Below, piece by piece: positions 33,356 through 45,778 of a stretch of 64,000 bases of DNA; positions within the stretch are counted from its first letter, which is position 1, and every line of letters begins with the position of its first letter. The stretch comes from Eudorina sp. 2006-703-Eu-15. Taxonomy: Eukaryota; Chlorophyta; Chlorophyceae; Chlamydomonadales; Volvocaceae. The stretch is from NCBI GenBank assembly GCA_003117195.1, contig BDSI01000054.1:186001-250000 (forward strand), read 5' to 3'. The notes beneath the pieces were generated by a model. That model searched no databases and had not been told where the DNA came from. It saw only the letters and a list, made by a program, of their open reading frames with translations. A program made the translations under genes and the position numbers.

Positions 33356-35116
33356 ATGGCTTTTACTTGCCATGTTAAATCTCTGCGGTTACATCCATCT
33401 GCGCCGCGCGTAAGCTGCCCACTGCGACTCGTGAAGGCACGTGTGCTAAACAAGCAGCGGCCAACGCTAACGGAAGATGTAGCAAGTTCATCAGATATAT
33501 CGGATGATGAGCGTCCAACAGCATCAACGAGCGGCGCGAACGCAGCCCGCATTCTGTTTGAGGACAGCCATGTCACGTCGTTGAACCCGGCGCTCGTGCT
33601 GTACGCACCCCTGGGTGTCGTCGTGGCGACGTTGCGATCGGCGCTCTGGATTTTGGGAATTGCACTGGACCAAACCTGGTTCAGAAACCAGGCCGTTGTG
33701 GATGCTTACCTGCGCCTGCTCGGTGTCCAGGTGGTTTGGCGCAACCCTGAGCGGTGAGTCATACCCCCAGGTCCCCTCGCTTGCTCCCATGGTTATGAGT
33801 AGTGGGAAGGGCCCGCAGACTTGTGATGTTAAGGAGTGAGGAGGGCCCGCATGGTTGGAGGTGAAGGCCTGGTCTAAGGCTGCGGCGGTGGAGCCAAGCG
33901 GGCAGGCATTTGACTCCAGCCGGGGCTGTAAGCCAGGGGCCTGACAGCCTGCCTGAGGGCGGCACCCGGCCTCTTCCGCTGCGCACCAGTACACTGCCAC
34001 ACAGCTACCTTGCCGCCATCACCTCCGCGTTCCGGCCGCCTTTTGCCCTCCTCCCTAGCGACACACCGACATTTCGGTATGGCCGCTTCACTTCCCCCGA
34101 CCATCCCGCCACCCCACTCATGTCCAAACCCTACCCTCCAAATCCTACATCGCCTGTTACGCTGGACTGCGCTTCTCGCGGCGCAGTTTTCGATTACCCA
34201 CCAAATCCTCCATACCTCCACACTCCAACCCCGGGAGTTCCGAGTGTGCCCGGGTTCCGTCTGAGCTTGTTTTCCATTTTAACCTCCGCACCCGACCCCG
34301 CACTACGACTCCTCCCTTAATCGCTCCAGGATACCCGCCGGCTGCCACATCATGGTGTCCAACCACTGCAGCGTCGGGGACCTGATGATGCTCTTCAGCC
34401 ACCCCCGCCTGCCGCAGCGCTACACCCACCTCATCACAAGCGCGCTGCCGCCGCAGGTCACCGCCGCGCGCAACCTGCCCGTCGTGATGCGACCCGCCTC
34501 GCCCGCCACCTACGACGAGCTGGCGGCCAGCTCCTCCTCCGAAACCAGCCCGGTGCACCTTTTCCCGGAGGGGGGCATGACCAACGGTCGCGGCATGCTG
34601 CGATTCTCCCGCGGATTCATGCGCATGCTGCAACAGCAGCAGCAGCAGCAGCAGCCAGCATCGCGGCCCGAGCAACCACAGTCGCTGCCGCAACATCAGA
34701 CGATCCAACAGCAGGATCAGACGCATGACAGCGGTCAGGTGCAACTGCAACAGCAGCACCACTACCACGTGCCACAGCAGGCGGGGGTCCCGCTGAAGTC
34801 GCGGGAGCCGGCGGCAGCGCCGCCTCCGGGGCTACCTGTGGTGCCTGTCGCGCTGCGTGTGCGGACCTCCCTGACCGGCATCAGCTCGCACACCCTGACC
34901 AGCAGCTTCCTAGCGAACCTGTTTTGGTTCAGCTTCAGCCCCAGCACGACACTGGAGGCGACGGTGCTGCCACCAATGTCGCCGCTGCCGGGCGAGGCCC
35001 GAGGCGCCTTTGTCAACCGGGTGCAGGCGGCCATTGCGGAGGAGCTGGGGGTGGCTGTGTACGACATGACGATCCAGCAGAAGCGGCAGCTGCTGGCGGG
35101 GCGACGAGGGTCGTGA
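33356..35116 (+). CDS. PlsC-family (AUP1/LPLAT-like) acyltransferase with a Gln-rich insert
   Basis: Two exons, 33356-33753 and 34330-35116 (TGA), joined in phase 2, give 394 residues. Motif I of glycerolipid acyltransferases is SNHCSVGD (His145, Asp150, the HX4D pair) and motif III is LFPEGG (residues 210-215). These enzymes move an acyl group from acyl-CoA or acyl-ACP to a lysophospholipid or glycerol phosphate. Residues 1-35 are basic and hydroxylated, like an organelle transit peptide; residues about 76-103 (LNPALVLYAPLGVVVATLRS) are hydrophobic and probably membrane-inserted, as in AUP1-type proteins. After motif III there is a Gln- and His-rich stretch (about 233-285) that separates it from the rest of the catalytic fold. 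The C-terminal AFVNRVQAAIAEELGVAVYD is typical of the AUP1/plant LPLAT group. The precise substrate cannot be told from sequence. Confidence 0.85.
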
Positions 35117-37795
35117 GCGAGGTACCTCCGGGGGCACGGCGGGAGGAAGCGGGAGAGGTGGCCAGGCGCGTGTGTGCATGTGCGGCGTGTGATGTGGTGT
35201 GTGATGTGGTGTAGCGTGGAGACTGCCCGACACCAGCGAGTGTGCCAGCTCGGTGAAGATTGTTCCTTGTTCCGGGTGGCTCAAGGAGACAGAGGATGTT
35301 GCTCCTGGGTTTGGAGCTCGACCTGCGGGACATGAGGGAGTGAAACAGCTTGGTTCGCCGCCCCGAGCCGCGGATGAGGGCTGTGTCCAGGAGTGTCTGT
35401 CGACTGCGGGATTCGGCAGTGCGGCATGACACCTACCTCGACACGTGATGGCGCAATCCTGGTTAAACGATCTAACACAATCCACGAGCAAGAAAAAATA
35501 TATGGTGCGGGAGTTTCTGCGGATTTGCTGTCGCACAGCAAGATTTTGAGTGCCGTGCACGACCTTTGTTCTATCTCGTACCGTCGTACGAAAAGCAGAA
35601 CAACGACTCCCGTCTCCGGAAAGGCGGCCCTTGTGGCACCCGCTGCTAGGCGGACGCGCGTTTTGACTTTTGAGTGGCGCTTACAGTTTGGACAACATGG
35701 GAGAGCGCGGCGGTGCGACCCGGCCGTTTCGGGTACTACTCCCCCATGTTGACCGTCGTCGTGTGAGTGAGTCACACGCTGCATGAGGCACGGCACGGCG
35801 GTGGAACCCACGGGCTTGCCCTGCGTCTCGAATTTTGCTGGACGAACGTCGTCCTCCTCGGGCAGATTGACTGCTGCTTTTGGCAAGCGCGCTGGCAGGT
35901 GGTGTTTTGCTGCAGCCAGTTTTGAGGACGCGCGCGTATGTGTGTGTGCGCATGTGTGGGTACTAGGAAGCACACGGCTCCGTGAGTACCGCGGGAGCAC
36001 TACTTGCCCAATGACGCAAACTAAAGGTTTGAACCGAGTGAACAACTAGTAAACCAAGGTTTTCTGAGTTCAGTTTTGAACTGAGTGAACAGATAGAAAA
36101 CTGTCAAGCTGTGCCCCTTAGGGCAATTGTACGGCATTTGGTGCCAGGTTAGTTGAACGCGAAGGCGTGAAGGAGTGATTTTCGGGTTATGTAGCTGCTG
36201 GGTACCTTGAGGTTGTAGCGATCAAAGCCTGATCATAAGCTTCACGGTAGCCGGCCCTCACCCGGCCTACCTTCCGAACGAAGACGGCTTTTCAACGGCT
36301 TGCAGGTACCTCGGTGTGTAATGGACGATGATGTTTCATGGAAGCTCCCCTGCGTCATTCGTGGCCGGCCCCACATGATTTTACCGGCGTTTTACTGCGG
36401 ATAGGGTCCGTTTATATATGCGCGCGCGGGCACGTTTGACGATACACACATGGCACCGAGCGCCGGCCTGCCTCTGCCGTGCAGCGCAATCCCGTCAGGT
36501 CCGGACCCGCAGGATCAACGGGAATGGGGGTAATGGGCAATGCCGCGAATCCACGGTAAGGTCCTTAATGGAATGGCGCTGCGCTGCAAAGGCAGGTAAG
36601 CGTAAGGGACTGAGAATTCATGGAGTAACCGAACAACAACGGGGTCCGCCGAACCTCGCCGGGCTTGGCGGAATTGTGCTGCGTTTCCAGGGTTATCTGA
36701 GCGAACGCTCAGCGCCACATGAAAGGAATATGGATGTGCCGACGCCTGTGGATCTGTACCGCACGCGATGGCGGTGTGCCTTCAGCGCAAGCGAGCGCTG
36801 GGTTTCCATTAGAAGGCCTGAAGGCCAGGATCCCGGATCCGAACGAGTCCGTGACTGGCTGGGCACCCGCCGGGGCAGGCCGCCCTGCGAGGGGTCTCGC
36901 GTCCCCGCATCAGACTTACCTTTGTCAACGGCGCCCGGCTGGGACACATGACACATCCAGATATGATCCTGGCTGGTTCGTGTCAAACCCCTGTCAGCCC
37001 GACCAGATGGCTCTGGGAGCTACCCGCAACCGCACGGTGCATATGGGAGTCACCCGGAAGCGGGATGCGACCAACCGCCAGGCGTCATTACACCAACCGA
37101 GAAGAACTGCCGGAGGCACCGCAAGACCTTCAGCCACAATGGTCATGCGGCATTCCTGGCAAGACACTCGTTGGGAGAACCTTGCCGAAGAGGCGTACCG
37201 GCGCATAGCTGTGGATAACATCCTGCTTCTGGGCAACTCACATATGCGCCACGCTGCGGCGGCGCAGCAGTGGTGAGGTGAGGTTGCGGGTGTCACCCAG
37301 CGGCACCTGGCCAGGTTGATACACCCGCGCCAGCAGCATCAATGCTGGGCGTTCAGTGTGGCCCAGGCAATTAGCCGTTGGCCGCTGAAGTCCCTTAGCA
37401 TTTCCAACCGTCGCTGCCCATGTTTCGCGCAGCGCACAACACAGCACAACATTTCTCACCTCTGATATAGTAGTAGGAGCTGCCGTTGCCAACTCACCAA
37501 ATTGTGCGTTCTGCCGAAACCATTTCGTACTTTTTATAGTCAGCGACATATCGAGGATCTGATTCATGTTAAGCATGCCAGCAACTTAGGAATGCCTATT
37601 CATAGCGGATTCAGACTCAATAGAGATAACGCGACAGTATGTACGGCGAATCGCGTGACAATCACAAATAACTGAAAGGGACATAAAGTGCACGCGACTT
37701 ACAAAGGATTGCATCTTTTGTCTTGGTTTGTGCTTACGTGAGGATTAGGTCGTGCACGGCAAGCTGCGCACTTCACACCAAGGCACAACGCGACC
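35117..37795. other. Intergenic region; no supported gene
   Basis: About 2.7 kb. Around 36029-36100 there are two diverged direct copies of a segment containing TTTGAACCGAGTGAACA / TTTGAACTGAGTGAACA and a small palindrome TTCAGTTTTGAA. A minus-strand frame starting at an ATG at 37576 reaches a GTGAGT donor after 26 codons but no convincing second exon was found. Plus-strand frames at 36418-37276 show no motif. Confidence 0.45.
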
Positions 37796-40700
37796 ATGTC
37801 CACAAGCGGGCAGCTGCGCGACTTGCGGGTGCGGTTGGATCAGAGGTAGGCAGCACCCTGGTTTGTCTCCAATTCTGATGCCGGCGACTAATTCTGTTGT
37901 GACGACCGCGCAGGCCTCGAACAGGTCCCTTGGTTGCGCACCACCACCGTCTGAGACCTAGACCTTTCGCGAGCAGTTATCCTTCTTCCCAAATTGCCGC
38001 GAAGTCTAGCAGATGCGATCTGCCATCAAATCCCTCTCGGTGTGCCGGGCTCTCGGTGTGCCGGGCAGCTATGGCTTTGGACCCAGCGTCCACTGCGCCC
38101 ATTGAATCCCTCGCGGACCTTCCACTGTGTTCTGTCATCAACACCCAGGCAAGTGTCCCCCTCAAGCCTCAAGGTACTTACTAACCACGTCCTATCAACC
38201 GCCACACGGACCGCGCTGTGGCCGGGCGGTTCGAATCAAACTGCCCCTCGAAGCTTGAAATTTCAAGGTTGAAATTTTAAGGCTGTGCGACTTGCAGGGC
38301 ATGGTGCTTCCCGACGCCCCCGAAGGCTCCCGCGGCGCCACCTACGCCATATTTGACGAGAAACAGAAGCTGCAGTACGTGGGGACCACGCCGGATCTGA
38401 GGAACGCGCTGCGTACGGCACTCGGCCGCAGACCCGACAAGACCTTCTACTACAAGTAAGCGCACGTGCATCCGCGGTGCCGCCCTGCCGTTCTCATGCC
38501 GCGTACGCAGCATACCTGTAAACGACCGCTACAGTGGCGCCTTTTTGTCTAACCGCGCATATCCGTCGTCGTCAACCCCTCACCGCTGCACATCAACGGA
38601 CCTGCAACGCCATGAAGCGACGCCCTGACGTCACCATGGTCCGTACATGACACTGCCTGCCTGTCCAAGATGCGACCCACATCCCCCAAAATCCCTTAAT
38701 TACTCTTATCACCGTCGTCAGATCTCTGCGGCTCTGTCCGGGCCGGACACGCCTTGCCTCCCCCGCCCGTCCTGGCAGGGCGGCCTTCCTGCCCACCAGC
38801 GAGCCCACGGCCCTTCAGGCGATCCGTGACGCTTGGTTCTCTGAGCTCGGGGGGCAGCCCAACGGCAATCGACGTGAGTGGTGGTGCGGCGGCGGCCTGC
38901 GATCCTGCACTCCTCCCCTGGGGCCCGATGCGATCTTCGATATTTAAAATCGTTGGAGCGACTGCAAGCCATGTCTGTCTATGAAATCTACCTTCAGGTG
39001 TAGTCAAAGTGGCAACCGTCAATGATGACCCCGTCCATCATGCCTGTCCATCATGCCTGTGTACCCTTCCGTACATGTTGACGATGAAACGTCGCGCCTT
39101 GAACCGAATGTGTCATCTGGTCATCTCAACCAGCCTGGCCAGTACTTTCCGTGACGTTGAATCCCGCTAGCCGCTTCCCCGGGAATGGATCTCATGCCTC
39201 CTTTTCCCCCTCTCATTCCGGACGGTGACTCCGCTCACCTTCACAGTCGCCATCGAGAGGTCGCTGTGGCAACAGCCGGTGGACGCCGGCGCCATCAGCG
39301 AGCGGGGTCGCAAGGCAGCCGCGGAGGAGAAGACCCGCCAGCTGGTCGCCGCGATCAAGGAACGGGGCTGCAAGGAGGACTTCACGCCCAATCCCACGCT
39401 GCTGCTCGAGGGCCAGGTGTGCCTCTCTGCGTGACCGAAGGGGTTCGGTTGGGGACCTGGGGGCCGGAGGGCGGGTCGTTGCTCGCTGGGGTTGGTCAGC
39501 GCGGGCTTGTCCCAACTGTTGCCCTGCATGGTCGGGATGTGGTCGGATGGCGGGTGGGGTCGTGTGGCACAAGACGAAGACCAAGCCCAGCGCGAGCTCG
39601 GGCGCGCACAGCATGCGCCAGGTGTGGTCAGCGGCTGCAGACCGGCTGGCGGGTTATCTGGGTTGGCCAGGAGCCGCGCGGGAAGCAGCTCGAGAACCCG
39701 CCTTCACTTCTTGGCGTATCCTTGCTTCACCGCCCGGCCTTGTAAAGTTTTAACATCAACGAATTCTGCGTATCGTCATTCTCGTTGTCGTTCCAGAGTC
39801 TGATGAGGTCCTCAGGACCTCGGTACCAACACCTGCAACCCTGGCGGCCATGTGTGTGCGACACCCACATCCCTCTCGCAACGGGACCCTGAGCTCGTGA
39901 CCACGGCTGAGTTGCCGTACCTGAAACCCTAGATCCCTCCCGCGCATGCAGGTCGAGTTCCTGCCGGCACGCAATCTGACGGAGGCGGAGATGGCGGCGG
40001 AGCGCGAGGCGGAGGCGGCGCGTATGCGGGGCCGGCGGTCCTGCACCGCCCTTGTGGACGGCCAGGAGCGCGTCTTCCACACCTCGTACTTGCTCAAGTT
40101 CCCCACCAACGGGGGCCACATGATGGACGTCAGCGTGCTGTTTGACGGCAGGGAGACGACGCACCGGGTCATTGTGGGTAAGTGGGGGGAGGCTTCGGGC
40201 TTGAAGGCGGCGACGCAGCGCACCGGGTCTCGATATGGGTACGTCTTGTCGCCTGCGTGGCGAGCGCTGACTGGGAACTCGCGGCCTCGGCGACTCGCTT
40301 TGCGTTAGATTCGATGTGGCGCATATAGATCTGGCGCATCTAGGCTTGGATGTGGAAGAGAACCCACATGCCGGGTAGTGTACCTGTAGAATTCAGACAC
40401 TTGTTCGCCTCACCCGAACTGACCGCACCCGAACTGACCGCACCCGAACTGAGCAGGCCGCGGCGTCCCACGGGCTCTATGTCTGTGCGGATGCCATTTC
40501 GCCACGCCGTGATTTGGGCCGTGAACCTCGACCAGCGCGCCTTTCAGTGAAGACGTGTGTCACTTGACTGACAACGAACCTGCTGGATGTTGAATTCAAC
40601 TCCTCCCCGTCGCAGGCAAGCACTATTACGAGCCGTTCGGTCTGACGCCCGAGGCGGCGGTGGAGGCGGGCATTGCCCTGTTGCTGCGTGCAAAGGTGCG

Positions 40701-41666
40701 CAGAAGAGCAAAGTGCGGAGGGAGGAGGGTCTGTAGGGCCACGCACCGAATGAGAGCGCGTGACGTCTGAGGCATATCGTCCCCGCGCCAACCGGCTTGC
40801 TCCTAGAGCCCGACGCCCGTCAGCCCCCCTCCCCGTTTAACGGCCGCGCGAATCGTACGGTCCAAGCCAGAGTCTTCGCAAGCACGCAAGCAAAGCATTA
40901 ACCGACTGACAGCCACTCAACGCTAGTGAGTATGCCGAAACCACGAAAGTCTCTCTTCCTGGGCGAAGACATCCCCACATGTAGTTATATGATATAATCC
41001 GTTTTCGGTGTCGATACCAGCTCCCGCCGCCCTTCTGCCGCATGCACAGGTCGCACGTGCCACCGAGGGCATCCTGCTGAGCAGCCAGTTCCCGGTCAAC
41101 TACTTTGCTCTGGGCCAGCTGGAGCAGTGGTACGGCGAGGAGTTCCGACACGAGTTTGAGCGCATCACGGGTGAGGGTGGGGCTGCGGTCGGTCGCGGCG
41201 GTGCTGAGACGGCTCTCGGGGTTGGGATGCCCCTCGTCCTCCACGACCGCCTTCAGCACACCACATGTATCGTACATGTCTGTCAGCAGCGCATCGTGAA
41301 AGTGCCGTGCCTTGCCTCGCCTTGTGTTGCTGCTGCTCCAGTCGATCACCCCGCCAAACGCCCACGTCCAACCTTTTATGTGGCCTCAAATCCATAATCC
41401 ATCCAGGGGGGGTGCGGCTGCCGGACAACACGGCGGACGCCTGGCGGTTCAACCGAGTGCACGACTACGGTCCGATGAGGGTGGAGACGGCGGAGCAGCT
41501 GAGCATTGCCATGGGCCAGGGCGGCGGTCGCTCGGAGATCGCGGAGGCCGTTGATGCGGTGTTTGGGGGCCAGGGCGGCGATCAAGCAGAGGAGGACGGC
41601 GTGGAGGACGAGGAGGATCCCGAGGAGCTGCCGCGGGGCAAAGGCATCCTGGACCGGTACTTCTAG
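37796..41666 (+). CDS. GIY-YIG-like domain protein, probably plastid-targeted
   Basis: Nine exons join in phase: 37796-37845, 37914-38148, 38298-38455, 38779-38873, 39247-39416, 39952-40177, 40616-40695, 41050-41170 and 41407-41666 (TAG), giving 464 residues. Residues 1-70 are Ser/Arg/Pro-rich and acid-poor, like a chloroplast transit peptide. Residues about 107-148 (ATYAIFDEKQKLQYVGTT to GRRPDKTFYYK) have the GIY-YIG fold pattern (YAIFD...LQYVG), similar to the N-terminal domain of plant plastid glutaredoxin S16; typical nuclease residues are not evident, so catalysis is doubtful. The rest (RSCTALVDGQERVFHTSYLL, GKHYYEPFGLTPEAAVEAGI, LLSSQFPVNYFALGQLEQWY) is globular and unrecognised; the C-terminus is acidic. 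Intron 2 starts GCAAGT, a GC-AG intron. An alternative start is the internal Met before ALDPAST (38071). Confidence 0.85.
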
Positions 41667-42893
41667 AAGACCAGGGACGGGATGTGGGGTGCGGGCCACG
41701 AGGTCTGGGTGTTTAGGATATTTTTTCTCGGCTAGGCACACGTGCGGGTGCGGCGGAGGGGCAGGTTGCAGGGACCCTGTAGGCCACAGGGCGACCAGCT
41801 GGACAGGTTTGTGATGTAGGGGCGTGTGCGGTGCGGGGATTCTTTTTTCAAACTTTGTCTGGTGGAAGGTGGGGGAGGACCCGGAGGCGTCGGGCCGTGG
41901 CGGACGTCGCTCGGTCCGGGTCTGAGCGGGAGAGGAGGATAGAGGCAGGGGCGCCTTGATGGGTAGGGCGGAGGCCCGAAGGTGCCTTTCCATCAGGCTG
42001 GCTTGTTGGTGCTCCCCTGGTCCCAGACCGGCGGGTAGGCTGGTAGGTACAGAAGTTAACCCACGTGAGGATATTGAATAATAATGGTTGACGGCGTCGA
42101 CGTGGCGGGGTGGAGCGTGGAGGGCGTCGACACCACTTCACTGCCCGTTGGGACCGGCCTAAAGGGCTGGCCGCAGCCTCGATCGCAACGAAGGAGAGAG
42201 CGGTGGTCCCAGAGTCTGCTTGGGGGACACTGGATGGCAGGCTTAGTGTACGGCATCGCCCATCGTGGCGTCAATTCAAGACAGGGATGAGCAACCTCTT
42301 CATTGCAGGCTGCTTCACAGCGGCTGGGCCCGGCTCTACAGTAAAACAGCGTCACTGTATGTAGTCCAGCATCCTTTGCCCCAGCCCTCATGTCCACCAC
42401 GTTGAGTACCTGTGCAGTATGTTGTTCAAGCAACGTGTGCTTGCATTTGCGTAGCCGCTCGACGTAAGCTCAAGCCGAAGGCAGTTGGGGGTTCGTCCAT
42501 GACTGCCGTGCACATCTGAACTCGTCTGGAAGTAAGTGTCTCCGCCACTTGTTCAATCATAATCACGAACATGGTATGCCATGTTGGGCGGGTGGGCCTG
42601 TGGTAGGTGAGTGAAGCAAGCTGTAACTGTCACGCGCTCGTTACAACGGCTCTCAACGGCAGCCTGGGATTTGATCAAGCCTGTCAGGTTTTGTGTATAT
42701 CTGCATACCTTTGTCATAACGGAGGACCCTATACATGCACAGGTAGCTTGCAGTGGTGGCTCGCGTGCACGCAGTGTGCCGTACTGTGCCGTGGACTTTC
42801 TTGAAGTTAAACAAATTTGATTTCCGCTCCAAGTGTATACATTGTTCAGGTGATTTATTTCTGTAAGGCATTTAAATCGAATTGCATTTGGTA
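41667..42893. other. Intergenic region, nothing recognised
   Basis: 3' UTR of the upstream gene and promoter region of the FHA-Pin1 gene. AT content rises after 42500. No gene, RNA or repeat array seen. Confidence 0.45.
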
Positions 42894-45778
42894 ATGCTCT
42901 TCAACCCTCCGGATTGGGCATCGCAACCTTGCCGTGTGGCATCGCTTGAGGTAAGCATCTAGCATGATATCGAAAGAGACTGATGGTCAGAATGTTCACT
43001 CTGATCATTCTGAGCGCAACGCATCCGCTTTCTCTGGCTTCCCTCCTTTGGTACCTCGACAGGTGTATACTGGCGGTCATCGTGTGTTGTCTATTCCAGT
43101 AGATTTCGAGCCTTATTACACATTTGGGCGGGCTGCTGATCAGGTGTCGATAGCTCTCGACCACCAGAGCTGCTCAAGAGTTCACGCCGCCATTGTCCAT
43201 CACACGGACGGTCGGATCTTCATTATTGATCTTCAGTCTGTAAGTATTCGCAAGGTTGTTTCACGGCTGCCGGTTCTGCTGTTGGCGGGGTGGCGGGATG
43301 TCGGAGCCATTTTTTCAGTTCCGGCTCTTCTGGTTGCCCGTGGATTGCATAGTCTGTGTCCAGGACTGTCCGTATGAGTGCAGCTGTTACGCTACCGGCC
43401 GCCTGGCAGCTTCGATCACCCCTATGGCGCCCCTGCACGCAGACGCAAGGGACACTTGTCGACGGGCGTCGCATTGCTCCCAACAAGCCCGTGCTTCTCA
43501 AAGATCAAACTCGGATCCGCTTTGGCGAGCTAGAGTCCGAATACGTCCTTCGCTGCGAGACAGCGGGTGAGCCCCGATTCAGGGAGGGAACCGCGGGTGC
43601 GGTTGATCTGCAGCACGATGGCTCTCAAGCTCGACTGCCGCCCGTGCTGCTGCCGCGACTCCTGCTGCCCTCACAGCCGAGAAGCGCGGTGCCGAGGACC
43701 CTTCCCTTGCCCCGCCCAGCAAGCGCGCTGCCACAATGGCCGACACTCGTGTGCGCGCCTCGCACTTGCTGGTGAAGCACAAGGACGTCCGGCGCCCCAG
43801 CTCCTGGAAGGTGGGCAGATGGCGAAGGCATCGGCCCTACCAAAGCCGCAGTAGCGGTCACGGACGGCGACGTCGCCGATGGGCTGTTTTTCGGTCCCCG
43901 GGTCCCCTGATACGGTTTGGTTGAGGCCAGGGCGACCCATCCACTAGTAACACCACCAGGTCTAACACCACCAGGGCTATCCTTCCACCGCCAAGGCACA
44001 TCTGCGATGCAAGGGGGGGCGTTCTGCGGACCGCTGTAGACAGTCGAAGCATTTAATTACATTCCCCTTCTGTTCCCTTCAGTCCCTTCGATGGAGGGAG
44101 TGAAGGGACAGCATGCACCTCCGGTTCCCCTGTCCCCGGAACAGTCTTGGTGCGGGTCTCGATGCGGTTCTAGCACCGGGTTCCAAGGCTCGTGCCCACC
44201 TGTTGGTGTTTAGCAGCTCAGTTACCTGCAGGGTTGATGTTGACATACCGGCCCAGGCCGAGCGCTGGGGCGTTAAGCACTCGCCTACAGGCAAGGGACA
44301 CTCCCCATGGCCGAACAGAAAGCTCCGCAAGGGGCGCCAACGTACCAGCCCTTGCGGCTCGAGTAATGTCAGACATGGTTGCGACGTTGGCAAAGTCTCT
44401 CCTCGCATGTTGCCCACGCCGCATATGCCCGCACCGCATATGCCCACGCCGCATATGCCCACGCCGGATATGCCCACGCCGCATATGCCCACGCCGCATA
44501 TGCCCACGCCGCATATGCCCACACCGCATATGCCCACGCCGCATATGCCCACACCGCATATGCCCACGCCGCATATGCCCCCGGTGCCGGGTTGGTCGTC
44601 ACATGTGCCTTTTGACTCGCAGGAGCCTGTTGTGACTCGCACCAAGGAGGAGGCGCTGGCAATGATCCAAGTAAGTCACTGACCTGGAGAAACGTCTGTA
44701 CGGGGTCCTTCCCTACCTGCCTGCCGGTCGGGTCCGGTCCGGTATCGTCCGATCCGGTCCGGTCCGGATCGTCCGATCAAACGCCGCATCTGCTCTCAGC
44801 CCGGCAAAGGCAGACGGCTCTGATCCGTCGGTGACGCTGCACAGCCTGTCCTGTCCCATGTGGCTGCACCGCAAATCTGCAATGGCCGGACTGGATGGCC
44901 CCTGGCGCTGCATTCGCTGGAGTGCAATGCCCATGCCACTGCCACTGTAGCCAACGACTGCCCCCCAGCGGTGATCGGATTGCCGCGCTCCTTTGCCCTC
45001 CGGGTCGCCCGACCTGTTGTGTGATTTGCAGCGCTTTCACGAGATGCTGGTCAAGGGTGAAGCCGAGTTCGCGGCCCTGGCATCGCAAGAAAGCCACTGC
45101 AGCAGTGCCAAGCGCGGCGGCGACTTGGGCGAGTTCGGGTGGGTGCATGGCCGCCTTGGCAGTCCCAGTGGGCTACGCGGAGCCGGGGAAGGGCGCGGCT
45201 GCGTGGGTAGTGCCGCCGTGGGCGGTAGGGGGTAGTTGGCATGAAAACTGCCCCGGGGAGGGAGCCGGGTTGCGGGCCTGGCTGCTGCGTGGTGTGCGGC
45301 TTGGGGTGCGCAGGCGTTTTTTGCTGGTGGTGTGCGTCTGCGCCTGCGCATGATCCGATAGACTCGGATGTGCCCCTCGGCCCTCTGTTGTCTGTGTGTC
45401 GTCCACGAGCTCCTGCTGTCTCATCATTAACACCGCACGCCATGCTGTTCGCATGCCATGGCTGTTCGCGACATGGCTGGGCCGGGGCCGTGCGAGCGTC
45501 GCACCCGGGGGCAGTGCGCAGAAGGCGGCTCGACCTCGCCCTGCGTACACGGCGCGCTTGGCGAGCACAGCACCTCGGGCGCGCGCTCGGGAGGAGCACG
45601 CCAGATGGAGGGATGGATGGAGGCATGCCGTGATACCCCCTCGGTTCGTGCACTCCCCTGCAGGCGCGGCGATATGCAGAAGCCGTTCGAGGACGCAACC
45701 TACGCGCTCAAGGTCGGGGAGCTGTCCGGCCCGGTGTTCTCGGACTCTGGGGTGCACCTTATCCTCCGCACCGGGTGA
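42894..45778 (+). CDS. FHA domain fused to a Pin1-type prolyl isomerase (parvulin)
   Basis: Seven exons join in phase: 42894-42950, 43063-43239, 43443-43566, 43677-43810, 44623-44670, 45032-45138 and 45664-45778 (TGA), coding 253 residues. Residues 1-19 ([19 protein letters not shown]) and 20-118 form a forkhead-associated domain of the NIPP1 type: [41 protein letters not shown]. It should bind phosphothreonine. A linker with a bipartite basic signal (EKR...PSKR, 121-136) suggests nuclear import. Residues 144-253 are a parvulin PPIase: phosphate-binding Lys153, Arg158 and Arg159 in [12 protein letters not shown], catalytic Cys203 in [13 protein letters not shown], Met220-Gln221-Phe224 in MQKPFEDA, and Ser244/His247 in [11 protein letters not shown]. 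There is no WW domain; the FHA domain takes its place as phospho-reader. Met140, just before the isomerase, sits where stand-alone plant Pin1 proteins begin. Confidence 0.92.
44418..44582 (+). repeat. 15-bp minisatellite, 11 copies, in an intron of the FHA-Pin1 gene
   Basis: Unit CCGCATATGCCCACG with rare changes (CACCG, CGGAT). It ends 40 bp before the acceptor at 44622. The unit length is divisible by three, and the frame that continues into the downstream exon reads PTPHM repeats without a stop. Confidence 0.95.

Noticed and set aside
36418..37576. Overlapping frames on both strands, including a 26-codon minus-strand start exon with a GTGAGT donor
   Set aside because: No second exon with matching phase and no recognisable protein sequence.
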